A stretch of DNA of 60,199 nt from Acidimicrobiales bacterium (GCA_035540975.1 DATLFN010000016.1:1-60199); one strand, 5' to 3'. Shown: positions 21,607-31,295, counted from the first letter of the stretch. Program-made: numbers and translations. Notes: generated from the sequence alone by a model not told the origin.

Positions 21607-23445
21607 ATGGCGAAGACCCCCGAGCTGATCCCGCGCGACGTCCTTTTCGGCAACCCCGAGCGCATCGCACCCCGGATCTCGCCCGACGGCCGCCGGCTGG
21701 CGTGGGTCGCGCCCGACGACGGCGTGCTCAACGTGTGGGTGAGCGACGTCGGCGCCGACGATGCCCGCGCCGTCACCGACGACCGCGACCGCGGCATCCG
21801 CCAGCACTTCTGGGCGCGCGACGGCCGCCACCTCCTCTACCTCAAGGACCAGGGCGGGAACGAGGACTGGCGCCTGTTCGCCGTCGACCTGGAGACGGGC
21901 CAGAACCGCGAGCTCACCCCCTTCGGCGGTGTCCAGGCCCAGGTCATCGAGGTGTCCAAGCATCACCCGGGCACCGTGCTCGTGGGGCTGAACAAGGACA
22001 ACCCGCAGCTGCACGACGTCTACCGGCTGGACCTGGCCACCGGCGACCTCGAGAAGGTGGCCGACAACCCCGGGTTCGTCGGGTGGGTGGCCGACCGCGA
22101 CCTCCGGGTCCGGGCCGCCGTTGCACCCACCCCCGACGGAGGCATGGTGACCGTCGTCCGCGACTCGGAGGACGACGACTGGCGCCCGTTCCACCAGGTC
22201 GGCCAGGAGGACTCGTTGAGCACCGGGCCGGTCGACTTCACGGCCGACGGCACGGCTCTGCTCATGATCTCGTCCCAGGGCGCCAATGCCGGCCGCCTGG
22301 TGCGACTGCCGCTGGCCGGCGGCGAGCCCGAGGTGCTGGCCGAGGACCCCCGCTTCGACGTCACCGACGTCGTGGTCCATCCCGACACGCGGGAGGCGCA
22401 GCTGGTGGCGTTCCTGCGGGAGCGGCTGGAGTGGGAGGTGCTGGACGAGTCGTTGGTGGCCGACGTGGCGGCCATGCGGGCGCTGCACCCGGGCGACATG
22501 CAGGTCGCCAACCGCGACGACGACAACCAGGTGTGGCTCCTCGGCTTCACCGCCGACGACGGCCCCGTGTCGTACTTCTCGTTCGACCGCCGGACCGGCG
22601 AGGGGACGTTCCTGTTCCACCACCAGCCGGCGCTCGACCGGTACCGGCTGGCCGGCATGGAGCCGTTCTCCTACAAGTCCCGCGACGGGCTCGAGATCTC
22701 CGGCTACGCCACCTTCCCCCCGGGTGCCGCCCGCCGGTCGCTGCCGACGGTCCTGAACGTCCACGGGGGCCCGTGGGCCCGGGACCAGTGGGGCTTCAAC
22801 CCCGAGGCCCAGTGGTTGGCGAACCGCGGCTACCTGTGCCTCCAGGTGAACTACCGGGGCTCCATCGGCTACGGCAAGGACTTCGTCAGCGCCGGCGACC
22901 GCGAGTGGGGCGGGCGCATGCACGACGACCTGGTCGACGCGGTGGAGTGGGCGGTCGGCCAGGGGTGGGCCGACCCCGAGCGGGTGGCCATCTACGGGGG
23001 CTCCTACGGCGGGTACGCCGCCCTGGTGGGCGCCACGTTCACTCCCGAGCTGTTCCGGTGCGCGGTGGACATCGTGGGGCCGTCCAACCTGAGGACCCTG
23101 ATCGAGAGCATCCCGCCCTACTGGGCGCCGCTCGTCGCCCAGTTCCACACCCGCGTGGGCAACCCGGAGACCGAGGAGGACTTCTTGTGGTCGCGCTCCC
23201 CGTTGTCGCGGGTGGAGTCGGTGCGGATCCCGCTCCTGATCGCCCAGGGTGCCAACGACCCGCGGGTGAAACAGGCCGAGTCCGAGCAGTTCGTGGCCGC
23301 CCTGAAGGAGAAGGGCGTCGACCACCAGTACATGCTCTTCGAGGACGAGGGGCACGGCTTCGCCAAGCCGGAGAACCGCCTGCGGTTCTACGCGGCGGCC
23401 GAGTCGTTCCTGGCCAGGCACCTCGGGGGGCGCTGCGAGGAGTGA
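21607..23445 (+). CDS. S9 family prolyl oligopeptidase / acylaminoacyl-peptidase, 612 aa
   Basis: An N-terminal beta-propeller (residues ~15-350, with repeated short blades such as RISPDGRRLAWVA and FWARDGRHLLYLKD) is followed by an alpha/beta-hydrolase domain. The catalytic serine is in VAIYGGSYGGYAAL, the aspartate in AQGANDPRVKQAESEQF and the histidine in DEGHGFAKPENR near the C-terminus. NVHGGPWARDQWGFN is the oxyanion region. Such enzymes remove acylated residues or dipeptides from short peptides in the cytoplasm; no signal peptide is present. It is convergent with the TauE gene. Confidence 0.9.
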   Translation: MAKTPELIPRDVLFGNPERIAPRISPDGRRLAWVAPDDGVLNVWVSDVGADDARAVTDDRDRGIRQHFWARDGRHLLYLKDQGGNEDWRLFAVDLETGQNRELTPFGGVQAQVIEVSKHHPGTVLVGLNKDNPQLHDVYRLDLATGDLEKVADNPGFVGWVADRDLRVRAAVAPTPDGGMVTVVRDSEDDDWRPFHQVGQEDSLSTGPVDFTADGTALLMISSQGANAGRLVRLPLAGGEPEVLAEDPRFDVTDVVVHPDTREAQLVAFLRERLEWEVLDESLVADVAAMRALHPGDMQVANRDDDNQVWLLGFTADDGPVSYFSFDRRTGEGTFLFHHQPALDRYRLAGMEPFSYKSRDGLEISGYATFPPGAARRSLPTVLNVHGGPWARDQWGFNPEAQWLANRGYLCLQVNYRGSIGYGKDFVSAGDREWGGRMHDDLVDAVEWAVGQGWADPERVAIYGGSYGGYAALVGATFTPELFRCAVDIVGPSNLRTLIESIPPYWAPLVAQFHTRVGNPETEEDFLWSRSPLSRVESVRIPLLIAQGANDPRVKQAESEQFVAALKEKGVDHQYMLFEDEGHGFAKPENRLRFYAAAESFLARHLGGRCEE

Positions 23446-23494
23446 CTGAGCCGGCGATAGCGCCGCCACCGGGAGACGAGGTGGGGCTGCTCGG

Positions 23495-24397
23495 CTACCG
23501 GCGGGCCACGGCGAGCGGGGCGTCTGCGACGTGGCTGCGCCGGAGCAGGCGGGGGCGCAGGGCGGAGGCGGCGCACACGGCCACCACCAGCCCGTAGCCG
23601 GCCCAGCGGGCGGCGCCGACGCCGGCCGCGCCGGCCAGCTCTCGAACGTTGGTGACGAGCAGCACGGCGCCGACCCCGACGCCGAGCCCCCGGGCCGGGA
23701 GGAAGCGGATGGACCAGGCGGCGATGGGGGCGGCGACGACGGCCCCGCTCAGCATGGCGACCACGGTGCCGACGGCGATGCCGCTGCCTCCCACGGAGGC
23801 CAGCAGCGAGCCCGAGGCCACGACGGCCACCGCCACCTCGGCGGTGTTGACCGAGCCGATGGCGAAGCGCGGCGCCAGGCCACGGTGGAGCAGGAACGGG
23901 GTCACGATGGGCCCCCACGCGCCGACCAGGCCGTTGGTGACTCCGCCGACGGCCGCCACCGCCTCCGTGCCCCGCAGGTCGGCCGGCGCGCCGGTACCGT
24001 CGGGGGCGGCGTCGCCGGCGGAGGCCGGGAGCGGGCGGCTGAACCGCAGGAGGATGCGGGCGGCGATGACCAGGAGAAGTCCCGACAGGACGGGCCTCAG
24101 CTGGTCGCCGTCGACGCGGGCGAGGATGGTGACGCCGAGCAGAGCCCCGAGGCACCCGGGCCCGGCCAGGCGCCGGACCAGGCGCCGGTCGATGTTCCGG
24201 AACCGCCAGTGGGCGACGGCGGCGGTGGCGCCGGCCGCCACCTTGGCCAGGTTGACGGTGATCGAGATGCCGGCGGGGGACAGCCCCGTCCCGAGGAGGA
24301 TGCTGGACGACGTCGGGCCGAACCCCATGCCGAGCGCACCGTCGACGAACGAGGCGGCGAACCCGGCGAGGAAGACGACGAGGAGCTCCTCCGGCAT
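23495..24397 (-). CDS. TauE/SafE family sulfite exporter-like permease, ~300 aa
   Basis: A polytopic membrane protein with about eight hydrophobic helices and the TauE/SafE half-repeat signature twice: FAASFVDGALGMGFGPTSSSILL near the N-terminus and GVTNGLVGAWGPIVTPFLLHRG in the second half. These carriers export small anions such as sulfite or sulfoacetate; the substrate here is unknown. Start is either ATG 24397 (MPEELLVVFLAG) or GTG 24403, which would add two residues. A palindrome overlaps the upstream candidate start, so regulation at initiation is plausible. Confidence 0.82.
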   Translation of the reverse strand: MPEELLVVFLAGFAASFVDGALGMGFGPTSSSILLGTGLSPAGISITVNLAKVAAGATAAVAHWRFRNIDRRLVRRLAGPGCLGALLGVTILARVDGDQLRPVLSGLLLVIAARILLRFSRPLPASAGDAAPDGTGAPADLRGTEAVAAVGGVTNGLVGAWGPIVTPFLLHRGLAPRFAIGSVNTAEVAVAVVASGSLLASVGGSGIAVGTVVAMLSGAVVAAPIAAWSIRFLPARGLGVGVGAVLLVTNVRELAGAAGVGAARWAGYGLVVAVCAASALRPRLLRRSHVADAPLAVARR

Positions 24398-24402
24398 CCC
24401 CA

Positions 24403-24419
24403 CAAATCTAATGGATTTG
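24403..24419. promoter_or_regulatory. Palindromic candidate operator at the TauE gene start
   Basis: CAAATC-TAATG-GATTTG is a perfect 6-bp inverted repeat with a 5-base spacer, strikingly AT-rich for this genome. It covers the promoter/start region of the permease gene. A repressor site is inferred; no regulator gene is adjacent. Confidence 0.4.
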
Positions 24420-24461
24420 GTCGGGAATTCAAGTTCGCCCCCGCAGGAGCGAGCGGACGAC

Positions 24462-26258
24462 CTACGCGCCGACGCGCCGGGCCAGGGCGGCGAGCTGGTC
24501 GCGCAGCGCCTGGGGCAGGTGGTCGCCGAACTGGTCGAAGTGCTCCTGGATGGAGGGGACCTCGGCCCGCCAGTCGCCGTCGTCCACCCGCAACAGCTCG
24601 GCCATGTCGTCCTCGGTCACGTCGAGACCGCTGATGTCGATGGCGCCCGGGAGCGGCAGGCGGCCGATGGGGGTCTCCACCGTCTCGCCGCGGCCGGCGG
24701 TGCGGGCGAAGACCCACTCGAGGACCCGGCTGTTGTCGCCGAAGCCGGGCCACAGCCAGCGGCCGTCGGCATCCTTGCGGAACCAGTTGACGTAGAAGAG
24801 CTTGGGCAGGTTCGCCGGGTCGGTGGCCTGGCCCACCTCCAGCCAGTGGCGGAGGTAGTCGCCCATGTTGTACCCGCAGAAGGGCAGCATGGCGAAGGGG
24901 TCCCGGCGCAGCTTGCCCACCGCCCCGGCCTGGGCGGCGGTGGTCTCCGACGCCATGATGGAGCCCAGGAACACGCCGTGCTCCCAGTCGAACGCCTCCG
25001 TCACGAGCGGGATCACCGACGAGCGGCGGCCCCCGAAGAGGATGGCCGAGATGGGCACGCCCTTGGGGTCCTCCCACTCGGGGGCGATGGCCGGGTCCTG
25101 CGACGCCGGAGCGGTGAAGCGGGCGTTGGGGTGGGCGGCCGGGGTGCCGCTCTCGGGGGTCCAGTCCCGGCCCTTCCAGTCCGTGAGGTGGGCGGGCGGC
25201 TCCTCGCTCATGTCCTCCCACCACACGTCGCCGTCGTCGGTGAGCGCGGTGTTGGTGAAGATGCAGTTGGCCGCCAGCGTGAGCATGGCGTTGGGGTTGG
25301 TGAAGTCGCTGGTGCCCGGCGCCACGCCGAAGAACCCCGCCTCCGGGTTGATGGCCCACAGCCGCCCGTCGGGGCCGAACTTCATCCAGCAGATGTCGTC
25401 ACCCACCGTCTCGACCTTCCACCCGGGCAGGGAGGGGACGAGCATGGCCAGGTTGGTCTTGCCGCACGCCGACGGGAAGGCGGCGGTGACGTAGCGGGTG
25501 TCGCCCTCGGGACTGGTGAGCTTCACGATCAGCATGTGCTCCGCCAGCCACCCCTCGTCGCGCGCCATGACGGACGCGATGCGCAGGGCGAAGCACTTCT
25601 TGCCGAGCAGGGCGTTGCCCCCGTAGCCCGAGCCGAACGACCAGATCTCGCGGGTCTCCGGGAAGTGGACGATGTACTTGTTGTCGGCGTTGCACGGCCA
25701 CGCCACGTCGGGCCGCCCCGGCTCCAGGGGCATGCCGACCGAGTGGAGACAGGGGACGAAGGCGCCGTCGTCGCCCAGCACCTCGAGGGCGCCCGTCCCC
25801 ATGCGGGTCATGATCCGCATGTTGACGGCGACGTACGGCGAGTCGGTCAGCTCCACGCCGATGTGGGCGATGGGCGATCCCAGGGGGCCCATGGAGAAGG
25901 GCACCACGTACATGGTGCGGCCCCTCATCGACCCCCGGAACAGCCCGGTGAGCGTGGAGCGCATCTCGGCCGGCGGGCGCCAGTTGTTGGTGGGACCGGC
26001 GTCCGCCTCCGACTCGGAGCAGATGAAGGTGCGGTCCTCCACGCGGGCCACGTCGCCGGGGTCCGAGCGGGCCCAGTACGAGTTGGGGCGCTTGGCGTCG
26101 GACAGGCGGGTGAAGGTGGCGTTGTCGACCAGGAGCTGGCACAGCCGGTCGTACTCCTCGGCCGAGCCGTCGCACCACTCGACGCGGTCGGGCGTGGTGA
26201 GCGCCGCCACGTCGTCGACCCAGGCGAGCAGCTTCTTGTTGCGCGTGGGAGCCGTCAT
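24462..26258 (-). CDS. pckG: Phosphoenolpyruvate carboxykinase (GTP), 598 aa
   Basis: Converts oxaloacetate and GTP to PEP, CO2 and GDP, the entry step of gluconeogenesis. Key motifs are [13 protein letters not shown] (kinase-1a P-loop with the hyper-reactive Cys), [22 protein letters not shown] (kinase-2/metal), [18 protein letters not shown] and [13 protein letters not shown]. The length matches GTP-type enzymes, distinct from ATP-type PckA. The ATG at 26258 ([16 protein letters not shown]) is chosen over 26297 because TACGAT lies eight bases upstream and homology starts there. Confidence 0.96.
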   Translation of the reverse strand: MTAPTRNKKLLAWVDDVAALTTPDRVEWCDGSAEEYDRLCQLLVDNATFTRLSDAKRPNSYWARSDPGDVARVEDRTFICSESEADAGPTNNWRPPAEMRSTLTGLFRGSMRGRTMYVVPFSMGPLGSPIAHIGVELTDSPYVAVNMRIMTRMGTGALEVLGDDGAFVPCLHSVGMPLEPGRPDVAWPCNADNKYIVHFPETREIWSFGSGYGGNALLGKKCFALRIASVMARDEGWLAEHMLIVKLTSPEGDTRYVTAAFPSACGKTNLAMLVPSLPGWKVETVGDDICWMKFGPDGRLWAINPEAGFFGVAPGTSDFTNPNAMLTLAANCIFTNTALTDDGDVWWEDMSEEPPAHLTDWKGRDWTPESGTPAAHPNARFTAPASQDPAIAPEWEDPKGVPISAILFGGRRSSVIPLVTEAFDWEHGVFLGSIMASETTAAQAGAVGKLRRDPFAMLPFCGYNMGDYLRHWLEVGQATDPANLPKLFYVNWFRKDADGRWLWPGFGDNSRVLEWVFARTAGRGETVETPIGRLPLPGAIDISGLDVTEDDMAELLRVDDGDWRAEVPSIQEHFDQFGDHLPQALRDQLAALARRVGA

Positions 26259-26266
26259 GGCCGCCC

Positions 26267-26272
26267 ATCGTA
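26267..26272 (-). promoter_or_regulatory. -10 element of pckG
   Basis: On the minus strand TACGAT lies eight bases before the ATG at 26258. Confidence 0.5.
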
Positions 26273-26314
26273 GGCCCGGGGCCCCGGCCGGAGCCATGGC
26301 CCGGACGAGGATTC

Positions 26315-26548
26315 TCAGAGGGCCGGCGGGTCCGGCGGCGCCCCCATGTCGACCTCGGAGCCGAGGCGCAGCCGGCTGGCCCGGCCCTCTCCGTCGAGCT
26401 CGAAGATCACCCGCTGGCCCTGCCGCAGCATGCGCAGGATCGACCCGGCCAGGGCGTTGGGAGCGAGGTCGAGCTCCCGGCGGTCGGTGTCGCGCACGAC
26501 GACGCCGTCACCCGTGGCCGGATCGTAGGACTTGACGACGCCTTGCAT
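26315..26548 (-). CDS. Diverged cold-shock-domain-like protein, 77 aa
   Basis: [20 protein letters not shown] has the opening pattern of a CspA-type OB fold (M.G.VK.(F/Y)(N/D)...G.G.(I/V)), and [16 protein letters not shown] matches the closing strands. The aromatic RNP1/RNP2 residues (normally KGFGFI and VFVH) are replaced (DGVVVRD, ELDLAP), so nucleic-acid binding by stacking is doubtful. A short acidic/Pro tail ends PPDPPAL. It lies 56 bases upstream of pckG on the same strand and may be co-transcribed. Confidence 0.65.
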   Translation of the reverse strand: MQGVVKSYDPATGDGVVVRDTDRRELDLAPNALAGSILRMLRQGQRVIFELDGEGRASRLRLGSEVDMGAPPDPPAL

Positions 26549-26604
26549 GCCTGGTTGGCCACTCCCTCTACGCTCCGGCGCGTGGACGGTAGCGGAGCGC
26601 GGCG

Positions 26605-27516
26605 GTGACGGGCGAGTTCGCCGTCGTCGACCGGCTGCGGCGCGCCCTCCCCGGACCGCCGGCGGGCCAGACGTGGATCGGCGACGACGCCGCCGTCGTC
26701 GGGCCTCCCGCCGGCGCGCTCGTGCTCACGTCCGACGCCGTGGTGGCCGGTGTCCACTTCGACCTCTCGCTGGTGTCGCTCGACGACGTCGGCTGGAAGG
26801 CGGTGTCGGTGGCGGTGAGCGACGTCGCCGCCATGGGGTGCCGCCCGATGTACGCGCTGATGACCGTGTGCGGCCCGCCCGACCTCGACGTCGACCTGCT
26901 CTACGAGGGGGTGGCCCAGGCGATCGACGCCTACGGGTGCCCCGTCGTGGGCGGCGACCTGGTGGGCGCCGGGCAGCTGGTCGTCTCGGTGGCGGTGGCG
27001 GGCGAGACCGGTCACCGCACCCCCGTGTTGCGGGCGGGCGCCCTGCCCGGGGACCGGGTGTTCGTCACCGGTCGGCTCGGCGCGTCGGCGGCCGGGCTCC
27101 GCCTCCTGCGGGATGGGAGCGCGGCGCCCGACCATCCCCTGGCCCTGGCCCACCGCCGGCCCCGCGCCCGGGTGGCCGAGGGGCGGGCGGCGCGGGCGGC
27201 CGGCGCGACGGCCATGGTGGACGTGTCCGACGGGTTGGCGGCGGACCTGGCCCGGCTGGCGGCGGCGTCGGGGGTCGGTGTCGCCCTCGACGCCGTGCCC
27301 CGGGCGCCCGGCGCCACCCCGGATGAGGCGCTGTCGGGGGGCGAGGACTACGAGCTGGTCTTCACCGCCACCAACGCCGGTCACGTGGCCGCCACCTTCG
27401 CCGAGGCGGGGCTCGCCCAACCACTCGGGCTCGGGTACTGCACGGCCGATGCGGGCGAGCGCACCCTGGCCGGCGAGCCGCTCGGGGCGGGCGGATGGGA
27501 GCACGAGTTCCGGTGA
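26605..27516 (+). CDS. thiL: Thiamine-monophosphate kinase, 303 aa
   Basis: Phosphorylates thiamine monophosphate to the active diphosphate cofactor. Visible motifs are WIGDDAAVV (metal/ATP), LTSDAVVAGVHFDLSLVSLDDVGWKAVSVAVSD with SDVAAMGCRP, VVGGDLVGAGQLVVSV, and MVDVSDGLAADLARLA plus ALSGGEDYELVF in the C-terminal domain, all diagnostic of ThiL. GTG start; TACGCT at 26568-26573 is the probable -10 element. The stop overlaps thiD (GTGA), forming a thiamine operon. Confidence 0.93.
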   Translation: MTGEFAVVDRLRRALPGPPAGQTWIGDDAAVVGPPAGALVLTSDAVVAGVHFDLSLVSLDDVGWKAVSVAVSDVAAMGCRPMYALMTVCGPPDLDVDLLYEGVAQAIDAYGCPVVGGDLVGAGQLVVSVAVAGETGHRTPVLRAGALPGDRVFVTGRLGASAAGLRLLRDGSAAPDHPLALAHRRPRARVAEGRAARAAGATAMVDVSDGLAADLARLAAASGVGVALDAVPRAPGATPDEALSGGEDYELVFTATNAGHVAATFAEAGLAQPLGLGYCTADAGERTLAGEPLGAGGWEHEFR

Positions 27517-28322
27517 GCCGCCGGCGACCCGTCGCGCTCACCATCGCCGGCACCGACTCGGGCGGGGGGGCCGGCGTCGTCGCCGACCTCAAGACCTTCG
27601 AGGCGCACGGCGTGTGGGGGACGTGCGCGGTGGTGGCGGTCACCGCCCAGAACTCGGTCGGCGTCCAGGCGTTCGAGACGGTCTCGCCGGCCCTGGTGCG
27701 GGCCCAGGTCGACAGCGTGGCGTCGGACATCGGCGTCGACGCGGCCAAGACGGGGATGCTGGCGTCGGCCCAGCTGGTGCACGTCGTGGCGGAGGCGGTG
27801 CGGGCTAACCGGATCGGGCCCCTGGTCGTCGACCCCGTGCTGGTGTCCAAGCACGGCGACTCCCTGCTGGCCGACGACGCGGTGGACGCCCTCCGGTCGG
27901 CGCTGCTCCCGCTGGCGACGGTGGTCACGCCCAACCTGCCGGAGGCGGCCCGCATCGTCGGCTTCGCCGTCGACGACCGGCAGGCCATGGAGGCGGCGGG
28001 CCGGGCCCTGGTCGAGATGGGCCCCACCGTGGCCGTGGTGAAGGGCGGTCACCTGGGCGGCGACTCGTCGCCCGACTGCCTGGTGGCACGCGGCGCGGCC
28101 GAGCCCGTGTGGCTGGAGGGCGGGCGCATCGCCGGCCGGCACACGCACGGGACGGGATGCGTGCTCTCGGCGGCGATCTGCGCCGAGCTGGCCCGGGGCA
28201 TGGACCCGGCCGACGCCTGCGTGGCCGCCCGCCACTTCTGCCGGCGCGCCATCGTTGCCGGCTTGGCCCTCGGCTCGGGCGTCGGCCCCGTCGACCCGGG
28301 CTGGGAGCGCCTCGGCGGCTGA
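27513..28322 (+). CDS. thiD: Hydroxymethylpyrimidine (phosphate) kinase, 269 aa
   Basis: Ribokinase-fold enzyme making HMP diphosphate for thiamine synthesis. Motifs: ALTIAGTDSGGGAGVVADLKTFEAHGVWG, VTAQNSVGVQAF, AAKTGMLASAQLV, VVDPVLVSKHGDSLL, TPNLPEAARIVG, VVKGGHLGG and the anion-hole/base motif THGTGCVLSAAI. The GTG at 27513 overlaps the thiL stop; the alternative GTG at 27495 would extend into thiL coding sequence without homology. Thiamine phosphate synthase is not in the window. Confidence 0.93.
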   Translation: MSRRRPVALTIAGTDSGGGAGVVADLKTFEAHGVWGTCAVVAVTAQNSVGVQAFETVSPALVRAQVDSVASDIGVDAAKTGMLASAQLVHVVAEAVRANRIGPLVVDPVLVSKHGDSLLADDAVDALRSALLPLATVVTPNLPEAARIVGFAVDDRQAMEAAGRALVEMGPTVAVVKGGHLGGDSSPDCLVARGAAEPVWLEGGRIAGRHTHGTGCVLSAAICAELARGMDPADACVAARHFCRRAIVAGLALGSGVGPVDPGWERLGG

Positions 28323-28354
28323 CCGCCGGGCGTTGGGCGGCGGCGGGCGAACGC

Positions 28355-28402
28355 CGCTCCGGCGGCGGATTCAGGCGCGTACCGCCCTTCTCTGCCGCCG
28401 GG
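28355..28402 (+). repeat. Repeat B, copy 1 (long-loop hairpin)
   Basis: CCGGCGGC (28359-28366) pairs with GCCGCCGG (28394-28401) across a 27-base loop. The element shares the arms plus GGAT, GGGCGC-like and CCCTTCTC-like segments with 53612-53650. It occupies the gap between thiD and the ABC-F gene and may act as an attenuator or terminator. Confidence 0.5.
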
Positions 28403-28456
28403 AGCGGGCGTCGTGCCCCGGCCTCGCTTCCCGGCGTCCGGATGGGGAACCGGCCG

Positions 28457-28462
28457 TAGCCT
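28457..28462 (+). promoter_or_regulatory. -10 element of the ABC-F gene
   Basis: TAGCCT lies seven bases before the GTG at 28470. Confidence 0.55.
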
Positions 28463-28469
28463 GGCCGGC

Positions 28470-30104
28470 GTGCTGACCGCCTCGGCCGTCACGTTCGCCA
28501 GGGGCGGGCGAACCGTCCTCGACGGTGTCTCGCTCACCGTCGGCCCCCGCAGCCGGATCGGCGTGGTCGGGCCCAACGGGGTGGGCAAGACGACGCTGCT
28601 GCGGGTGCTCGCCGGGTTGGAGGAGCCCGACGGCGGGCGGGTCGAGAGGGCGCCCGCCACGTTGACCGTGGGCTACCTGCCCCAGGAGCCCGACGCCCGG
28701 CCCGGGGAGACGCTGCGCGGTTACCTGGCCCGCCGGACGGGCGTGACCGCGGCGGGCGACGAGCTGGACCGCCTCACCAGCGTGATGGCCACCGACCCGG
28801 CCGCCGTCGACGCGTACTCCGAGGCGCTGGAGCGGTTCCTCGCCCTGGGCGGCGCCGACCTCGACGCCAGGGCGGGCGACGTGGTCGCCGGTGTCGGGCT
28901 GCCCGCCGACCGCCTGGACGTCGAGGTGGGCGCGCTGTCCGGCGGTCAGGCCGCTCGGGCGGCGCTGGCCGCCATCCTCCTGGCCCGCTTCGAGGTGTTC
29001 CTCCTCGACGAGCCAACCAACAACCTCGACTTCGCCGGGCTCGACCAGCTGGAGCGCTTCCTCGACGCCGTGGCGGGGGGCGTCGTGCTGGTGTCGCACG
29101 ACCGCGCCTTCCTCGACCGGGCCGTCGAGCGCATCGTGGAGCTCACCGAGCACGACCACCGGGCGGTGGAGTATGCCGGCGGGTGGAGCGACTACGTGGC
29201 GGCGCGCGACCTGGCCCGCTCGCAGCAGTACGCGGCGTTCGAGAAGAACGAGGCGCAGCGGCGCGACCTTGTCGACCGGGCCCGCATGCAGCGCCAGTGG
29301 GCGCACCAGGGTGTCGCCAAGGCCAAGCGGGACCCCAAGGACAACGACAAGGCGCGGCGCGGCTTCGTCAAGAACCGCACCGAGAAGCAGGCGTCGAAGC
29401 TGCGGGCCACGGAGAAGCGGCTGGAGCGGCTGGAGGACGTCGACAAGCGGTGGGAGGGGTGGCAGCTACGGCTCAGCCTGGCCCCGGCCGCCCGCAGCGG
29501 CGATGTGGTGGCGCGCCTGGAGAAGGCAGTGGTCGAGCGGGGGAGCTTCACGCTCGGGCCCGTCGACCTCGAGGTCCGCTGGCAGGAGCGCATCGCCGTC
29601 CTCGGGCCCAACGGCAGCGGCAAGACGACGCTGCTGCGGGCCCTCCTGGGCGACATCCCCCTGGCTGGCGGCTCGCGTTGGCTCGGGCCCGGCGTGGTGG
29701 TCGGCGAGATGGACCAGTCGCGGGTCGCGTCGGCGGACGGGCAGACCCTGCTCCGCTCGTTCCTGGCGGCCACCGGGCTGCCGCTGTCGGAGGGGCGGTC
29801 GCTGCTCGCCAAGTTCGCCCTCGGGGCCGACGACGTCGAGCGCCCGGCGGCCGAGCTGTCGCCGGGCGAGCGCAGCCGCGCCATCCTCGCCACCCTCATG
29901 GCCCGGGGCGTCAACTGCCTCGTCCTCGACGAGCCGACCAACCACCTCGACCTGCCCGCCATCGAGCAGCTGGAGGAGGCGCTCGACGACTTCGAGGGGA
30001 CCCTGCTCGTCGTCACGCACGACCGCCGCTTCCTCGAGGCGCTGCACGTCACCCGGACCGTCGAGCTCGACACCCGCAGCGCCACCCGGTCGACCGTCGG
30101 CTGA
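28470..30104 (+). CDS. ABC-F family ATPase, 544 aa
   Basis: Two soluble ABC cassettes with no membrane domain. Cassette 1: Walker A GPNGVGKTT (~residues 35-43), signature LSGGQAARAAL, Walker B FLLDEPTNNLD. Cassette 2: GPNGSGKTT, a modified signature LSPGERSRAIL, and CLVLDEPTNHLD. The ~80-residue linker between them is highly charged (QRRDLVDRARMQRQWAHQGVAKAKRDPKDNDKARR-type), as in translation factors that bind the ribosomal E site. It may be a housekeeping elongation-type ABC-F or an antibiotic-resistance one; sequence alone does not decide. The GTG at 28470 is backed by TAGCCT. Confidence 0.88.
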   Translation: MLTASAVTFARGGRTVLDGVSLTVGPRSRIGVVGPNGVGKTTLLRVLAGLEEPDGGRVERAPATLTVGYLPQEPDARPGETLRGYLARRTGVTAAGDELDRLTSVMATDPAAVDAYSEALERFLALGGADLDARAGDVVAGVGLPADRLDVEVGALSGGQAARAALAAILLARFEVFLLDEPTNNLDFAGLDQLERFLDAVAGGVVLVSHDRAFLDRAVERIVELTEHDHRAVEYAGGWSDYVAARDLARSQQYAAFEKNEAQRRDLVDRARMQRQWAHQGVAKAKRDPKDNDKARRGFVKNRTEKQASKLRATEKRLERLEDVDKRWEGWQLRLSLAPAARSGDVVARLEKAVVERGSFTLGPVDLEVRWQERIAVLGPNGSGKTTLLRALLGDIPLAGGSRWLGPGVVVGEMDQSRVASADGQTLLRSFLAATGLPLSEGRSLLAKFALGADDVERPAAELSPGERSRAILATLMARGVNCLVLDEPTNHLDLPAIEQLEEALDDFEGTLLVVTHDRRFLEALHVTRTVELDTRSATRSTVG

Positions 30105-30125
30105 CGCGACGGGGAGCCGGTCGGG

Positions 30126-30944
30126 TCAGGCGGCTCCCGGCCACCACAGGGCGGCGACCGTCACGTCCACCGGGGGCAGCGTCCGCAGCAGCTCGGCGAT
30201 CTCCTCGTCGCGCTCCTCGCCGACGTAGAGCCGGCGCCGGGCGAAGGCGACCCGCTCGGGCGTCACCTCCCTGGCCTGGCCGGGCACCACGACGTCCTCC
30301 CGCCCGGCGACCAGGCCCATGGCCGCCAGGACCCCCTCCAGGAGGTCGGCGACCGGCGGCGTGGGGCGTTCCGTGCCGTGGACGGCCTTCCACACCCGCG
30401 CCAGGCCCCACGGTGGAGGCACCGTCGACACCTCGACCACGACCCGGCGGCGGGCGTGGGTGGTGAGCGCCTCGAAGAACGGCTCGATCTCCTCCTCGCC
30501 GTAGACGGCGTTGTGGCACACGACCACGTCGGCCGGCTCGACCTCGGCGGCGACGGCGGGCCACGTGCCGAGCACGCCGCGTGCGTCGATCCCGGCGTGG
30601 CGGGCGCTCGCTTCGAACGAGGCCAGCATCTCCTCGCTCCGGTCGACGCCGACGATGCGGCTCGCACGGCCGCCCAGCGGGAGGCTCGACCGCCCTCCAC
30701 CGACGCCCACGTCCAGCACGGTGCCGCCCTCGGGCAGCGCCTCCAGCACCCGGCGGCGCGACGGGCGGATGGGCACGCCGTCCTCGTCGCCCGGTCGCCA
30801 CCGGAACATCTCCGGCTCGAGGTGCTGCGGGCGGGGCGGCGCGGCGTCGACGAGGTGCTGCGGCGGGGCGGCCTCGGCGAGGGCCCGGCGCCAGGCGTCG
30901 CCCGGCCGGCCGCCCGCTCCTTCGGTAGAGGTTCCGGTCGTCAC
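30126..30944 (-). CDS. Class I SAM-dependent methyltransferase, 272 aa
   Basis: The Rossmann motif I is TVLDVGVGGGRSSLPLG (residues ~84-100), followed by the acidic motif RIVGVDRSEEMLASF and motif post-II VEPADVVVCHNAVY. The C-terminal half has EALTTHARRRVVVEVSTVPPPW, consistent with a small-molecule methyltransferase. The substrate is not predictable. Start is probably GTG 30944, with CAGTGT eight bases upstream; the N-terminus TTGTSTEGAGGRPGDAWRRAL is variable. A glycosyltransferase remnant lies immediately upstream. Confidence 0.75.
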   Translation of the reverse strand: MTTGTSTEGAGGRPGDAWRRALAEAAPPQHLVDAAPPRPQHLEPEMFRWRPGDEDGVPIRPSRRRVLEALPEGGTVLDVGVGGGRSSLPLGGRASRIVGVDRSEEMLASFEASARHAGIDARGVLGTWPAVAAEVEPADVVVCHNAVYGEEEIEPFFEALTTHARRRVVVEVSTVPPPWGLARVWKAVHGTERPTPPVADLLEGVLAAMGLVAGREDVVVPGQAREVTPERVAFARRRLYVGEERDEEIAELLRTLPPVDVTVAALWWPGAA

Positions 30945-30987
30945 GGACGCGAACACTGGCAGAGGCGCCGGCCCGCCGCACGTCGGG

Positions 30988-31122
30988 TCAGCCGTACGCC
31001 GCGTGCAGCCGGTCGGCCACGTCGGCGGGGGAGGGCAGGGCGGCGATCTCCGCGCCCACCCGGTCCACCGCCTCCCGGAACGACCCGTCCTCGAGCAGGC
31101 GCCGGACGGAGTGGCGGTCGCT
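30988..31122 (-). pseudogene. C-terminal remnant of an MGT-type glycosyltransferase
   Basis: The last 44 codons before a stop read RHSVRRLLEDGSFREAV then AEIAALPSPADVADRLHAAY, which matches the terminal helices of macrolide/UDP-glycosyltransferases (family GT1: V..LL.D..FR..A ... EIAAMPSP.E.AD.L). Nothing upstream in any frame continues the enzyme; the sequence changes to unrelated material near 31122. The body of the gene is lost or was never here, which marks a rearrangement breakpoint. Confidence 0.5.
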
Positions 31123-31295
31123 TGGTCGGCGGGCTGACGGTCCCCGTGCCTGCCGCCGCCCCACCGTTCGACGCCCGGCCGGCGCGCCGGTGCGACGGTC
31201 GTGACGGTCCCGGGCGCAGGAGAAATCCGCGGCTCTCCCACCCATCCGTGGGTGGAACCGTGGTGAGCGCCCCGCTGACTGGCAAAGATGGTGCG

